Source of the DNA: Agapetus fuscipes
Lineage: Eukaryota; Arthropoda; Insecta; Trichoptera; Glossosomatidae
DNA length: 64,000 nt
NCBI GenBank assembly: GCA_951799405.1
Contig: OX637361.1
Span: 9,770,170-9,834,169, forward strand
Direction: 5' to 3'
Positions 20,110 to 28,872 of the stretch are shown here, one piece after another. A program made the translations under genes and the position numbers. The stretch's first letter is position 1. Each line of letters opens with the position of its first letter. The notes beneath the pieces were generated by a model. It worked only from the letters and a program-made list of their open reading frames with translations. It ran no database searches and was not told where the DNA came from.

Positions 20110-20720
20110 TTTATGTAATTTAATCAAATTGGAGAACAAAACCTTTCGTGACTAAGCAACACATAAGGGGTAACCTTAAGGTAACAAGTCTACAATATGT
20201 ATGAACAATACAGTTTTCCGTGATTCATCCGACCTTTCCTTTATATAGAGACCACCCACTGAAAAAGCTCGCGAAAGATTTAGTATTGAAATTTATCCGT
20301 TTGCTAATATTTTGTACGAAAATTTGGGATGCTAAAATATGTTTGTCGTAAAGTCAGCCTGTCTAAAAACTAAACGATTTAATCCTTTAAGTAACGGCTG
20401 AAATATTACAACTAGAGCTTATGATGCCTTGAAATATGTCAAACAATACATTATACTAAAAACACATTTTGTATTTTAGCTATTAGTCTTATAAAATATG
20501 AGTTTTTAAAAGTAAAATTAAATAATACATACAGAACTCAGACAGGTCAGAAACTGGTGTTTTCAGTATCAATTATAAGTTTATCAGTTTTTATATTGTA
20601 TCAATTAATATTGTTATGAACATATGAGTTCGTGTGAATGTGAGCCTAGACACGCTGATTGGTGTGTATCATCATCATCATCAGAAAAAAATCTCATTTC
20701 ATTTATTTTTTACAAAAATA
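20110..20720. other. No feature recognised
   Basis: AT-rich unique sequence without repeat members or convincing frames. A small CATCATCATCATCAG microsatellite lies at 20669-20683. Confidence 0.4.
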
Positions 20721-20725
20721 AATAC

Positions 20726-20758
20726 AATGGACTTCACAATATGAGCCACCAAACCCTA
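20726..20758 (+). repeat. Solo copy of the fold-back-associated motif (variant)
   Basis: CAATGGACTTCACAATATGA, then GCCACCAAACCCTAA. It matches CAATGGACTTTCACTGTGTA, then ACCACCAAACCCTTAA after the fold-back at 35338-35548. Confidence 0.55.
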
Positions 20759-20767
20759 ACAAATAAA

Positions 20768-20832
20768 AAGCAACATTGGGCGCGGACAGTACTTGGATGG
20801 GTGACCGCTCAGGTATACCGCGTGTCGTTGGC
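20768..20832 (+). pseudogene. 5S rRNA-derived fragment (3' half)
   Basis: AAGCAACATTGGGCGCGG, then AGTACTTGGATGGGTGACCG, then ACCGCGTGTCGTTGGC correspond to the 3' half of eukaryotic 5S rRNA, including the box C region GGATGGGTGACCGC and the closing strand of the terminal helix. The 5' half is missing, so it is a truncated derivative, not a functional gene. It ends 8 bases before the tRNA head of the SINE-1 at 20841, in the same orientation. Confidence 0.85.
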
Positions 20833-20840
20833 ATCTTGGA

Positions 20841-21145
20841 CCGGTCCGTAGTCCGTAGTGGCAACACTTCGGACTCGTAAATGGAAGGTTGTGGATTCGG
20901 ATCCCGGCGGAGCACAAAAATATACCATTTATATTTCGAATGTGCTCTTCGCTGAGTTGAAAAATTCATAAACCTTTACCAAAGACTGGTCACTGAAAGG
21001 TCCATCCAACCTTACAACAACTGGGTCTTGCTTGAGAATTGGCGCTTTCTACAGCGACGACCAAGCTCGCAGAGGGCTCTTGAGGTGTGATAAACACAAA
21101 AACAGCGCTCACCAAATAAATCATCCTAATATTATTATTATTATT
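20841..21145 (+). repeat. SINE-1 (tRNA-derived) with (ATT)n tail
   Basis: The head CCGGTCCGTAGTCCGTAGTG contains box A. GGTTGTGGATTCGGATCCC carries box B. The body continues with ATATACCATTTATATTTCGA, AAACCTTTACCAAAGACTGG, ACAACTGGGTCTTGCTTGAG and GCTCGCAGAGGGCTCTTGAG. It ends CAAATAAATCATCCTAATAT followed by ATT repeats (21127-21145). Preceded by the 5S-derived fragment. Confidence 0.9.
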
Positions 21146-21149
21146 AAAT

Positions 21150-21712
21150 ATAATTTCTCAAATATTTTTTTTTTTACATTTCGGCTAGAATTTCAAGTAT
21201 TTTGCGATTTTCATCTTTATACAAGTTATGCTACGAAAATATTGTATTATGTTTAATTATTCTGTAATGTGCAAATAATTTACGACGCATTTAATAAGCA
21301 AAGGCTGCATACAAATTGAAGATAATTTTTTGCTCATTGAACTTTAAAGTGGAATTTTGCAACTTTTCACAAACGGCACAAGGCGCACATTCTCAAACAG
21401 TGGGACGCAAGCCGACTGGCTGAAAATATAATTAACACTATTCAGATCAAATGATCTATGTATGTAGAAAAACAAAGGCAGCAATCTGTTTTATTTTTTA
21501 TATTTTTCCACTTTATTATTCTCGATAAAGATTTTTCGATCTGTTATTAACGAAAAACGTTAATATTATTTTAAGAACCTTTTTTTATAAATCATAATTT
21601 ACTTTTATTCTACAAAAGATAGCCATTTTATCAGTTTCATCCACAGGTAGGAACTAAAAAATCTAGTAAATAATAAAAAAGTTGTATCGAAATTATTATT
21701 ATTTGTTTATTT
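21150..21712. other. No feature recognised
   Basis: AT-rich; no repeat member identified. Confidence 0.4.
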
Positions 21713-21739
21713 TTAAAATGTTATTTGTTGTATATGTTC

Positions 21740-21963
21740 CTTAACTCATAGGTTAGTATGCAGCTGACCACCCATGCTGTAGAAAACGGTTCCCTTTGCC
21801 AGTGTCACCCGTGTTTCAGGAAGGGACAGCAAGAGTGTCAGGGTGTATGTCCATTTGAGATTTGGGTTTTTGTATTGTAGGTTTGCATGCGGCATGTGCA
21901 AGCGCGAACTTGTCCGTGTCTGCTTGTAAGAATGCATATAATGTGAATCCCCAATGTTACATA
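21740..21963 (+). repeat. Family A repeat, left part (interrupted copy)
   Basis: Sense copy from CCTTAACTCATAGGTTAGTA to CCCCAATGTTACATA. The last 20 bp continue at 22557-22578 after a TIR element inserted at the TA (21962-21963). Confidence 0.9.
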
Positions 21964-22556
21964 TCGACGGTTAAAAGGCAGTGACATTTTGGTCAAAAAT
22001 GAGTTATGAATGCTATCCTACTTGAAATTTTCCGCTGTTTCCAATGGACTAATTCACATAGCTCTACGATGATTTTTATGTTGTTTATGCCCAAGCAAAC
22101 AACTGCGTTTTCGAAGTATGGTTTTGGTGTAACCGACAAGATTTTGGCATTTTTTGTCCTAAAGGCGCTTGTGACATAAAACAATCGTGAAACAAGGAAT
22201 GCCAATAAATGACTTTTTTTAATTATAGAGCTGTTTTGATTTTAACGATATGATAAAAAAAAACTGGAGAGATCACGTCGAAAGAATGGATCCGGTGAGA
22301 ATGGTGAAAATAGCGGCAGACGAGATACCATCAACCAGCAGACCCCCTGGACGACCACCAAAGAGGTGGAAGGACAGCTGGACATCCGCGTCCCAGGAGT
22401 GAACCCGAGACTAAACAGGACCTAGTCCTAAAACAAGCTGAAGAAGAAGAAGAAGATAAAAAAAAAATGTAATTTTTCTGCAATCTCAAAATTTAAACTG
22501 CTCTCCTGAACAATTTAGCTTATGTCGCTTATGCCCTACTGCCTTTTAACCGTCGA
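21964..22556. mobile_element. 593-bp TIR element inserted in family A, TA duplication
   Basis: The ends are TCGACGGTTAAAAGGCAGT and its exact reverse complement ACTGCCTTTTAACCGTCGA. TA flanks both sides (21962-21963 and 22557-22558). Removing the element plus one TA restores the family A sequence around GTTACATAT. It carries a LINE ORF2 tail (22262-22402) with an AAGAAGAAG run, so it is either a non-autonomous element with a nested LINE insertion or one that captured a LINE end. Related internal sequence and one TIR are found at 60840-61495. Confidence 0.85.
22262..22402 (+). pseudogene. LINE ORF2 C-terminal tail inside TIR element
   Basis: 47-codon frame NWRDHVERMDPVRMVKIAAD, EIPSTSRPPGRPPKRWKDSW, TSASQE and a stop at 22400-22402. 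The HVxRM...(P)GRPxxRWxD arrangement is the usual LINE ORF2 terminus. A GAAGAAGAAGAAGA run follows at 22439-22454, the same kind of 3' tail as at 24423 and 46480. Confidence 0.7.
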
Positions 22557-22578
22557 TATATTTACAACTTAGATTAGA
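22557..22578 (+). repeat. Family A repeat, right part of interrupted copy
   Basis: TATATTTACAACTTAGATTA, then GA: the tail that completes the copy at 21740-21963. Confidence 0.85.
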
Positions 22579-22911
22579 AAGGGTGCAGTTTTTTTTTGTA
22601 TTTTTTTGGAGACGCGATGTTAAATGTTTGGAAGTCGCTTGTTGTAAGCAAATACGCACGCAAAGGCCGTAAGAAGCGTGAAAACATTCGGCGCCAGCAT
22701 ATAATTATTTATCATCTCACACGTAGGTACGAGCAGTATGAGTATGGTAACTGGGCTATTGGGGAAATACTAATTAGAAGATCACCGACATTACGTAACT
22801 GACTTTTTATTTATGATACTTGCAAATAATGTTCTTAAAATTCGGGCAGATTGTTTAGAAAGACTGTAAAAAATTGTTTACCTTTGTGTGTTTTTAAAAC
22901 AGCGCAACTGG
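22579..22911. other. No feature recognised
   Basis: A 68-codon open frame starting at 22596 resembles nothing known to me. Otherwise no feature. Confidence 0.4.
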
Positions 22912-22914
22912 TTA

Positions 22915-23091
22915 GCCCGTTCCCACTTGTTGGGTGTCGGATCCGTATATTAATCGGAGGTTCCAGTGGCAGAACATTATGTATGAAGCTATTCACACGT
23001 CTTATCGGAAACCGATTTTGTCCGAAATGTTCTGCCACTGGAACCTCCGATTAATATACGGATCCGACACCCGACAAGTGGAAACGGGCTC
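22915..23091. mobile_element. MITE with long TIRs (family M1, copy 1)
   Basis: Arms of about 65 bp: GCCCGTTCCCACTTGTTGGG, TGTCGGATCCGTATATTAAT, CGGAGGTTCCAGTGGCAGAA on the left with a near-exact reverse complement on the right, around a ~45-bp loop. The same element, interrupted by a LINE, is at 41044-41687. The duplication is unclear here (TTA left, TAA right). Confidence 0.85.
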
Positions 23092-23207
23092 TAAGTTGCA
23101 CAAATTTATATTTAAACTTCTTTTCGCTTTCATTTTTAAGAAGTTGAATATAGCGTGCTGTATGACAACCTTTTCTTTGAAATAAGAGTTAACTGGCTCT
23201 TAAAAGA

Positions 23208-23375
23208 GCTCTTAGATTCATATTTATTTTCAAGGCTCAGTAAAACCTTGCCAGTATTTCGATTTTGTGCTGAAAAGAAAACAACGTATAGTAAAATTGT
23301 TTCTTATACCTTTGGTTGGAATCAAACCCTAGCCATCTGACATAGAACACAAGCATATGTTTGCAACTGATCCAA
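23208..23375 (-). repeat. SINE-2 5' portion, minus
   Basis: AAGGCTCAGTAAAACCTTGC, then TACCTTTGGTTGGAATCAAA (box B reversed) and CTGACATAGAACACAAGCAT. This is the tRNA-head half of a minus-strand copy. Confidence 0.6.
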
Positions 23376-23379
23376 CTTG

Positions 23380-23500
23380 GAAGCTAGGAAGCCTACACTT
23401 TAACTGAAGTTGTGAACCTGAAAATAATTAGGTTTCGCAGGCCACATGCAATCCTTTGAGGAACAGTGAGGTAAGAAGTTGTACTTAATGTGCAGCTTTA
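23380..23500 (+). repeat. SINE-2 3' portion, plus
   Basis: CACTTTAACTGAAGTTGTGA, then AAAATAATTAGGTTTCGCAG, GCCACATGCAATCCTTTGAG and AAGAAGTTGTACTTAATGTG. Sense 3' half, facing the minus-strand head at 23208-23375: two different copies joined or an internal inversion. Confidence 0.6.
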
Positions 23501-24292
23501 TTACCTTACGCCACATTCAACGTCCGTGACTTTTGCTTTGTACGCAATTATTTTGCTCAAGCAATGTTTTTCGTACATTTCTAAATACTGAAACTCATAC
23601 ATGTATAGATTTAAATCAATAAAAATTATGCACGTATCAAAGGGATTGCGTAGATTTTGGCGAATGTTGGCAATTTAAAGTCAGGCCGACGCAAAATTCG
23701 CAATGATCGATAAGCCGTTTATCTAATTTGTCAATTTCTTTGCTATCCATTTGTTTGTTATTTGTTAACCCGCGAACTCTATGCGTTTCACGTTTTAACC
23801 CACATGTAATGGTTAAACTAGGTGTTGCGTCATTGACGGTAACGCAAGACACTGTAAGCGCACACGACGCTATTGGAAAGAGACTAACAAAAGACTATAC
23901 CCATATATCTTTTATTAATTTGATCAGTATAAAAAACGATTTTGTTTTGTATTCGAAGTCCTATGCCTTACGGAAGAAAGCATGAAAGTTGGCATGTTTG
24001 TAGATTTCATGTATAAAAAATATTTTTTCATTAGAAACATGTCAACTGATTGTCCTGGATTTTGTGGCACCCTACGTGTCGTTCTAATTTATTTATTTCG
24101 TACTAAAATATGTTTGTTTAGTGTGCGAAAATTACGAGAAAACTATGGAAAACAATAGTATTGTCTTAGAAAATACCTATACAAAAATTTATTTCATTTT
24201 GCATAACTTTTAGTTTTTGAAATGTACTCATTTAAGCTCCATATTGTATTAGTTTAATCAATCAATTTTCAAAATTATGACCAAGTAATGTT
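23501..24292. other. No feature recognised
   Basis: Short frames only (for example 23728-23985 on plus). No repeat or known protein signature was seen. Confidence 0.4.
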
Positions 24293-24443
24293 CCACAGTT
24301 GCGTTGGCGTGACGATGTTCAGAGAAGTGCAGGACTTGCCTGGATGCGAATCGCTAAGGATAGAAACGAATGGAAAATGCGAGAGGAGGCCTACGTCCAG
24401 GAGTGGACGATCAATACAGGCTGAAGAAGAAGAAGAAGAAGAA
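24293..24443 (+). pseudogene. LINE ORF2 C-terminus with (GAA)n tail
   Basis: 43-codon frame PQLRWRDDVQRSAGLAWMRI, AKDRNEWKMREEAYVQEWTI, NTG and stop TGA at 24422-24424, running directly into GAAGAAGAAGAAGAAGAA. RWRDD, a following R-x-AG-x-x-W, DR(N)xW and EEAYVQEW are hallmarks of this LINE type. The copy at 63771-64000 has the same ending. Severely 5'-truncated and non-functional. Confidence 0.8.
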
Positions 24444-24568
24444 TGTTCCACCAACCACAAAAATGTACCTACATGAAATATTTTCGTTTGATGATCTGTT
24501 TATAACTATGAGAAGTTTTATCAGAAAATCAATAAATAATATTAGAAAAAAAATTAAAGCAAAACTAA

Positions 24569-24689
24569 GGCCTGGTATTTTCAACGTTAGGATAGCGACT
24601 TTATACTGAATGAAAAAGACGCACTTACGTTCATCGTGTGGGTAGTTTTTGTATTAGTGTAAAGTCACATATGTTGAAAATATCGAGCC
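24569..24689. mobile_element. MITE, Harbinger-like (copy 2 of the 12653 family)
   Basis: GGCCTGGTATTTTCAACGTT at the left, ATGTTGAAAATATCGAGCC at the right. The interior CTTTATACTGAATGAAAAAG and CGTGTGGGTAG are shared with 12653-12764. Flanking triplets are TAA (left) and TTA (right), so the duplication has decayed or differs. Confidence 0.7.
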
Positions 24690-24962
24690 TTATGTGACGA
24701 TGTATTCTCTTCACGAGTTGAGTTTAATTTTTCGAGCTTTTTTGACGCATAAACAGTCATTTTCAAAAGAATAACAATAACAAATTATAAAATTTACGTT
24801 GTTTTACAAAGAAAATGACAATTTATACGTCGAAAACGCTAAAACTATTAAAATGAACTCGCGAAAAACATTTTTTTTAATTTGCTTTACTAATTAAAAA
24901 TGATTTTTTACAATGTCGATACACAAACTTCTATACATTTGGGACAAAACTGTATTTATTAT

Positions 24963-25002
24963 GTCAAATGAACATAAGTCCAGCAACTCTTGCCGCTCTA
25001 AG
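24963..25002 (-). repeat. Family A fragment
   Basis: CAAATGAACATAAGTCCAGC, then AACTCTTGCCG: a 35-bp internal piece immediately before a complete antisense copy. Confidence 0.6.
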
Positions 25003-25205
25003 CTTAGATCTAAATCTAAATCTAAGCTGCAAAGATATGTATCATTTGAGATTCATATTAAATGCATTCCCACAAGCAGACACGCATAACTCACACATAC
25101 CGCATGTGGACCTACAGTATAAAAAACCCAATCTTAAATGAACATAAACCCTGCAACTCTTGCCGACCTTCCCTGAAACAGAAGTGACATTGGCAAAGTT
25201 CACTT
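25003..25205 (-). repeat. Family A repeat
   Basis: Antisense, starting in AGATCTAAATCTAAATCTAA and truncated after ACATTGGCAAAGTTCACTT. Confidence 0.85.
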
Positions 25206-25209
25206 AGAT

Positions 25210-25612
25210 AAGTGACATTAATGTATATTTAATCAGTTTCTTCGTGTGCTTTGAGCCGGTAAATAAAGACGTAATTGCTTTCCTTGGTCTGACTTGGTGC
25301 GATTTTAAAAAGCGCGATTCTGTGTTATTGTCTCGAACAATAATGAGCCTTAATGACTCGTCCATCACTTAACTAGGCTCTTTATAGTGTTACTCAATGC
25401 TATGCGAAAGAAATTACTTGACTCTCTATTACATTAAAAAATACCATGCCAGGTTGGCAAATTTTCATTCATTCGAGTCTCTAATTTATAAATACATATA
25501 TATTTTTTTGAAAAGGAAATCATACTTTTTTTCTTAGAGGACAAAAATATGTAAGTGTCTAAAAATGTGGTGGTTGATCTGCAATGTTAGCGGCCACATG
25601 TTTTTTATATGC
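25210..25612. other. No feature recognised
   Basis: Unique AT-rich sequence. Confidence 0.4.
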
Positions 25613-25857
25613 TTATAGGTTGGTATGAGGCTGACCACCCATACTGTAAAAAATGGTTCACTTTGCCAATGTCACCCCTGTTTCAGGGAATGTCGGCAGG
25701 AGTTGCAGGGCTTATGTTCATTTGAGTTTGGATTTTATTTGTAAGTACACAATCAGCATTTGTAAGCGCGAACTACACGTGTTTGTTTGTGGGCATACAT
25801 CTGAGAGCTTTAAATGAATATATCCTTGCAACTTAGATTATAGATTATTATAGATTG
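25613..25857 (+). repeat. Family A repeat (AATCAGCATTTG subtype)
   Basis: Well-preserved sense copy: TATAGGTTGGTATGAGGCTG ... CCCCTGTTTCAGGGAATGTC ... CTTAGATTATAGATTATTAT. Belongs to the subtype with GTAAGTACACAATCAGCATT in place of the CACATGCGGCATGTG palindrome. Confidence 0.9.
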
Positions 25858-25931
25858 CTATATTTTTCCATAGATTTCTTGTACATTAAATACTTTTTTT
25901 ACATAGTTTAATGTATATAATAATTGTGAAA

Positions 25932-26125
25932 GTTCCTTAACTTTTAGGTTACTATGAGGCTGAGCATCTACGAGTATACTGTAAAAAAAACAGTTTATTT
26001 TGCCAACTATCCCTGTTTCAGGCAGTTAGACTTGCAAACGACACACACTTGTCTCTTGTTGGGGCATGCATTTAATATTAGTCTGAAATGTTGATATATC
26101 TTTGAAACTCAGATTACAGATTCGA
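25932..26125 (+). repeat. Family A repeat, internally deleted
   Basis: CCTTAACTTTTAGGTTACTA to CTTTGAAACTCAGATTACAG. The central 60-70 bp between the CTGTTTCAGG palindrome and the GCATGCATTTAATATTAG end are missing. Confidence 0.75.
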
Positions 26126-26162
26126 TTAAACTGTCTCAGATGATTTTTAGTATTTGAGTTGT

Positions 26163-26461
26163 TTAAAAAAATTAAATTAGGCTGATTTATTTAGTGAGCG
26201 CTGTTTTTGTGTATATCACACCTCAAGAGCCCTCTGCGAGCTTGGTCGTCGCTGTAGAAAGCGGCATTTCTCAAGCAAGACCCAGTTGCTGTAAGGCTAG
26301 ATGGACCTTTTAATGACCGGTCTTTGGTAAAGGTGTATTTTTCAACCAGCGAAGAGCCAATTTGAAAATATAAATGATATATTTTTGTGCTCCGCCGGGA
26401 TTCAAACCCACAACCTTCCATTTACGAGTCCGAAGTGTTACCACTGGACTACGGACCAGTC
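26163..26461 (-). repeat. SINE-1, full length with (ATT)-class 3' end
   Basis: From TTAGGCTGATTTATTTAGTG (3' end on minus) through GAGCCCTCTGCGAGCTTGGT to the tRNA head reversed as CACTGGACTACGGACCAGTC. Box B appears as CCGCCGGGATTCAAACCC. One of the best copies for a consensus. Confidence 0.9.
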
Positions 26462-26469
26462 TTTATATT

Positions 26470-27029
26470 ACTATAGAATCAAGAACGGCAGTCTAGGAGT
26501 ATTTCGGAAATGAGATTAATGTATTGAAAGAAAAAAAAAACATTTTATGTGTTTCCAGACATTTTATCTGTTTTAGAAACAAATACTAGATTCCTGCTTT
26601 TGATTCGACAGAACTCTTATATTCAAAAGAAGAAGAAGACGTCAAAATTATTCAAAAATAATCCTAGACGCCGGTTGAAAATAAAATATTTCAAATAAGA
26701 TTAAAATGAAATATCTACTTTGATATTATTTCGTACATCAAAGGTCACAAAGTAAAAAAAAATGAATATGCAAATGATATTTATTTTTTGTCATAAAATA
26801 AAGCCGTATATGAGAAGGCGGTCTCAGATCTTATATTGCATTTTTGTGGGTAGAGGGCCCACCGACAATAACTTGGACATTTTAAGAATTTACCCTGCGT
26901 ACTATGGGAACAGGATTATTCTGTATGTGAGGAATGGCAAGAAACTTTTTTCGCATTCTTTACTGAGGATGTCACCGCGTTTACGACTACCGAATTTTTT
27001 CCGTCGTACAGGGTGGAGCGTAAGTGATA
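26470..27029. other. No feature recognised
   Basis: A 127-codon plus-strand frame (26762-27145) runs from unique sequence into the SINE-2 at 27030. Its product is not recognised and its 3' part is SINE, so it is probably fortuitous. Confidence 0.4.
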
Positions 27030-27437
27030 ACGCAACGCAACTAAGCTACACATATAGTATAACTTCTTGCCGCGTTATCTCCGAAGGGGTCGCATGTGGC
27101 GAGTTGAACCTATTTATTTTTATAAAAAATAAAAAGCTTAATTAGGCTGATTTATTTGGTGAGCGCTGTTTTTGTGTGTATCACACTTTAAGAGCCCTCT
27201 AAATAGGTAAGGGGGTCGGTCTTACGCCAACCACTTCAGTTGAAGTGGGGGTTTTCCCAGCTCCCGAGAGGGCTGGTACTCATTTATTGTGAAGGCTAAG
27301 TAAACCGGGCCGGTATTTTATTTTGGGGTTTGAAATAAACACCGAAACGGGAAATCATTTCTGACACCCTCGGTGGGATTCGAACCCGAGCTCACGGTAT
27401 GGAATGCAAGCACTCTACCAACTGAGCTATCGACCGG
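27030..27437 (-). repeat. SINE-2, full length, with nested SINE-1 3' fragment
   Basis: The most complete SINE-2. On minus the head is CCGGTCGATAGCTCAGTTGG (27418-27437), then GGGTTCGAATCCCACCGAGG (box B, about 27367-27386), the body with GGTTTACTTAGCCTTCAC-type sequence, and the 3' end CTTAGTTGCGTTGCG near 27034-27048. Between 27122 and 27202 the body is interrupted by an ~80-bp fragment from the SINE-1 3' end. Confidence 0.9.
27122..27202 (-). repeat. SINE-1 3'-end fragment nested in SINE-2
   Basis: AATTAGGCTGATTTATTTGG, then TGAGCGCTGTTTTTGTGTGT and ATCACACTTTAAGAGCCCTC, interrupting the SINE-2 words CTATTTATTTTTA and ATAGGTAAGGGGG. A 5'-truncated SINE-1 insertion. Its A-rich flank at 27122-27133 is the tail. 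Confidence 0.8.
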
Positions 27438-27439
27438 AC

Positions 27440-27968
27440 AATTTATGATCTTTTTTATTCATTGGTTCAAAATCCGGAGGAGAAAAAAAAAACGCCCTGT
27501 TTTCATAACATTGTGATAATTTTGATTCGATTTCATTACCGTGTTTCCATCTTAAGAGGTAGGTTCAAATCTGATCAACAAATGAGCCACAATAAATATA
27601 TATATATTTTTTTTTTTGGTGCACATCAAGTTGCCCTAATTATAGTGCACCCTCACAGTTATCAAGAAGCTGGAAGGAACTCTTTCACTTTTGAAGGTGT
27701 CTAAATTATATTGAAATATGTTTATTTTTGACTCGTTAATGAGTTAGACACTCCGAGTTAAAGGATGCTGTGCCAAGAGATCGGTGCGGCTCATTCGTAC
27801 ATGAAAAAGATCATGACCTCGCCCCCGATTATAATAATTTGGTACAAACAACCTGAAACCCTCCAACAGGGTGGGACTGTCTATTAAACCATTGATGACT
27901 TTATAAACTTCGATAAACTTCGATACTTAACTATTTTTTATAATTCCCATTTTATGTATGTATGTAGT
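27440..27968. other. No feature recognised
   Basis: AT-rich; a TATATATATATTTTTTTTTT tract lies at 27599-27618. No repeat member was seen. Confidence 0.4.
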
Positions 27969-27969
27969 T

Positions 27970-28060
27970 GTAGGTTGATCGATCCTTAGGTGTGCTTAAC
28001 ATGAATCGTAATCTGAAAGTAGTGGGTTGGATTCCCGGCGGAGCACAAAAAACGTGTTTT
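27970..28060 (+). repeat. SINE-1 head
   Basis: GGTTGATCGATCCTTAGGTG (diverged box A), then GTAGTGGGTTGGATTCCCGG (box B) and CGGAGCACAAAA. Only the tRNA-derived part is present; a family A copy follows directly. Confidence 0.6.
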
Positions 28061-28063
28061 TAT

Positions 28064-28300
28064 AGGTTAGTTATGAGGCTTACTCCCCATTCTGTACACA
28101 ATGGTTCACTTTGCCAATGTCACCGCTGTTTCAGGGGAGGTCGGCAAGAGTTACAAGGCTTATGCTCATTTGATATTTATGCTTTTTATGTTGTAAGGTC
28201 ACATGTGCATGCGTAAACGCTTACTTTTAACAGCTGTTTGTTTTTTGTGCATTGAAAATGACTCTTAAATGTAAAAATACATTTTTTTCAGATAAATCTT
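28064..28300 (+). repeat. Family A repeat
   Basis: Sense copy from TAGGTTAGTTATGAGGCTTA, including GTTTCAGGGGAGGTCGGCAA, losing similarity after TGCATTGAAAATGACTCTTA. Confidence 0.8.
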
Positions 28301-28595
28301 AAGATACAACAGTCCCAATGAGACACATATTAGGTTTTCAACATCTCCTCAGAACAAACAATAAATTTAACGAATGCGTTCTTTATTTTTGCTCCACCGT
28401 GTACTATCCTCAGCTAGATTTTGTACATAGTACGTGCCCTGTAGACTTATGGATATATTATGATAAAATAAAAATAAACCTCTTTTGGTGTTGGACGAAA
28501 AAATTAGTCAGTGGATTAAACTATTGTACTACTAGCAAGCAAGAGCGTAATATCCATGAAAGCAAAAAGGAAATGCGCGCTCTATAATTTATTAT

Positions 28596-28872
28596 CTAAG
28601 TTGCAAATATATACTGACATTTAAGGCGTATACTTAATGTTCGTCCACAGGCAAACACGTATAGTTTACGCTTACACATGCTACATATGCACTTACAAAA
28701 AAAACCTCTCATGAGCATTTACCTTACACCTTCTGCATGTGCGCATATAAATAAACAAAAACATCACATGAACATAAACCTTGCAACTCCTGCCGCCCTT
28801 CCTCGAAACGGGATGAATAGGCAAAAGTGAACCGATTTCATACAGTATGGGGGTCAGCCTCATACCAAGATA
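28596..28872 (-). repeat. Family A repeat, long subfamily
   Basis: Antisense partner of the 178-472 type: ACCTCTCATGAGCATTTACC, then TTACACCTTCTGCATGTGCG and CATATAAATAAACAAAAACA are shared only with that copy. Confidence 0.85.

Noticed and set aside
20768..20832. Functional 5S rRNA gene
   Set aside because: Only the 3' half is present; boxes A and the intermediate element are missing.
26762..27145. 127-codon open frame
   Set aside because: Its last third is SINE-2 sequence and the rest shows no recognisable domain.
27366..27437. Possible tRNA gene on minus
   Set aside because: Boxes A and B are good but the anticodon arm does not pair and the sequence continues as a dispersed SINE-2.
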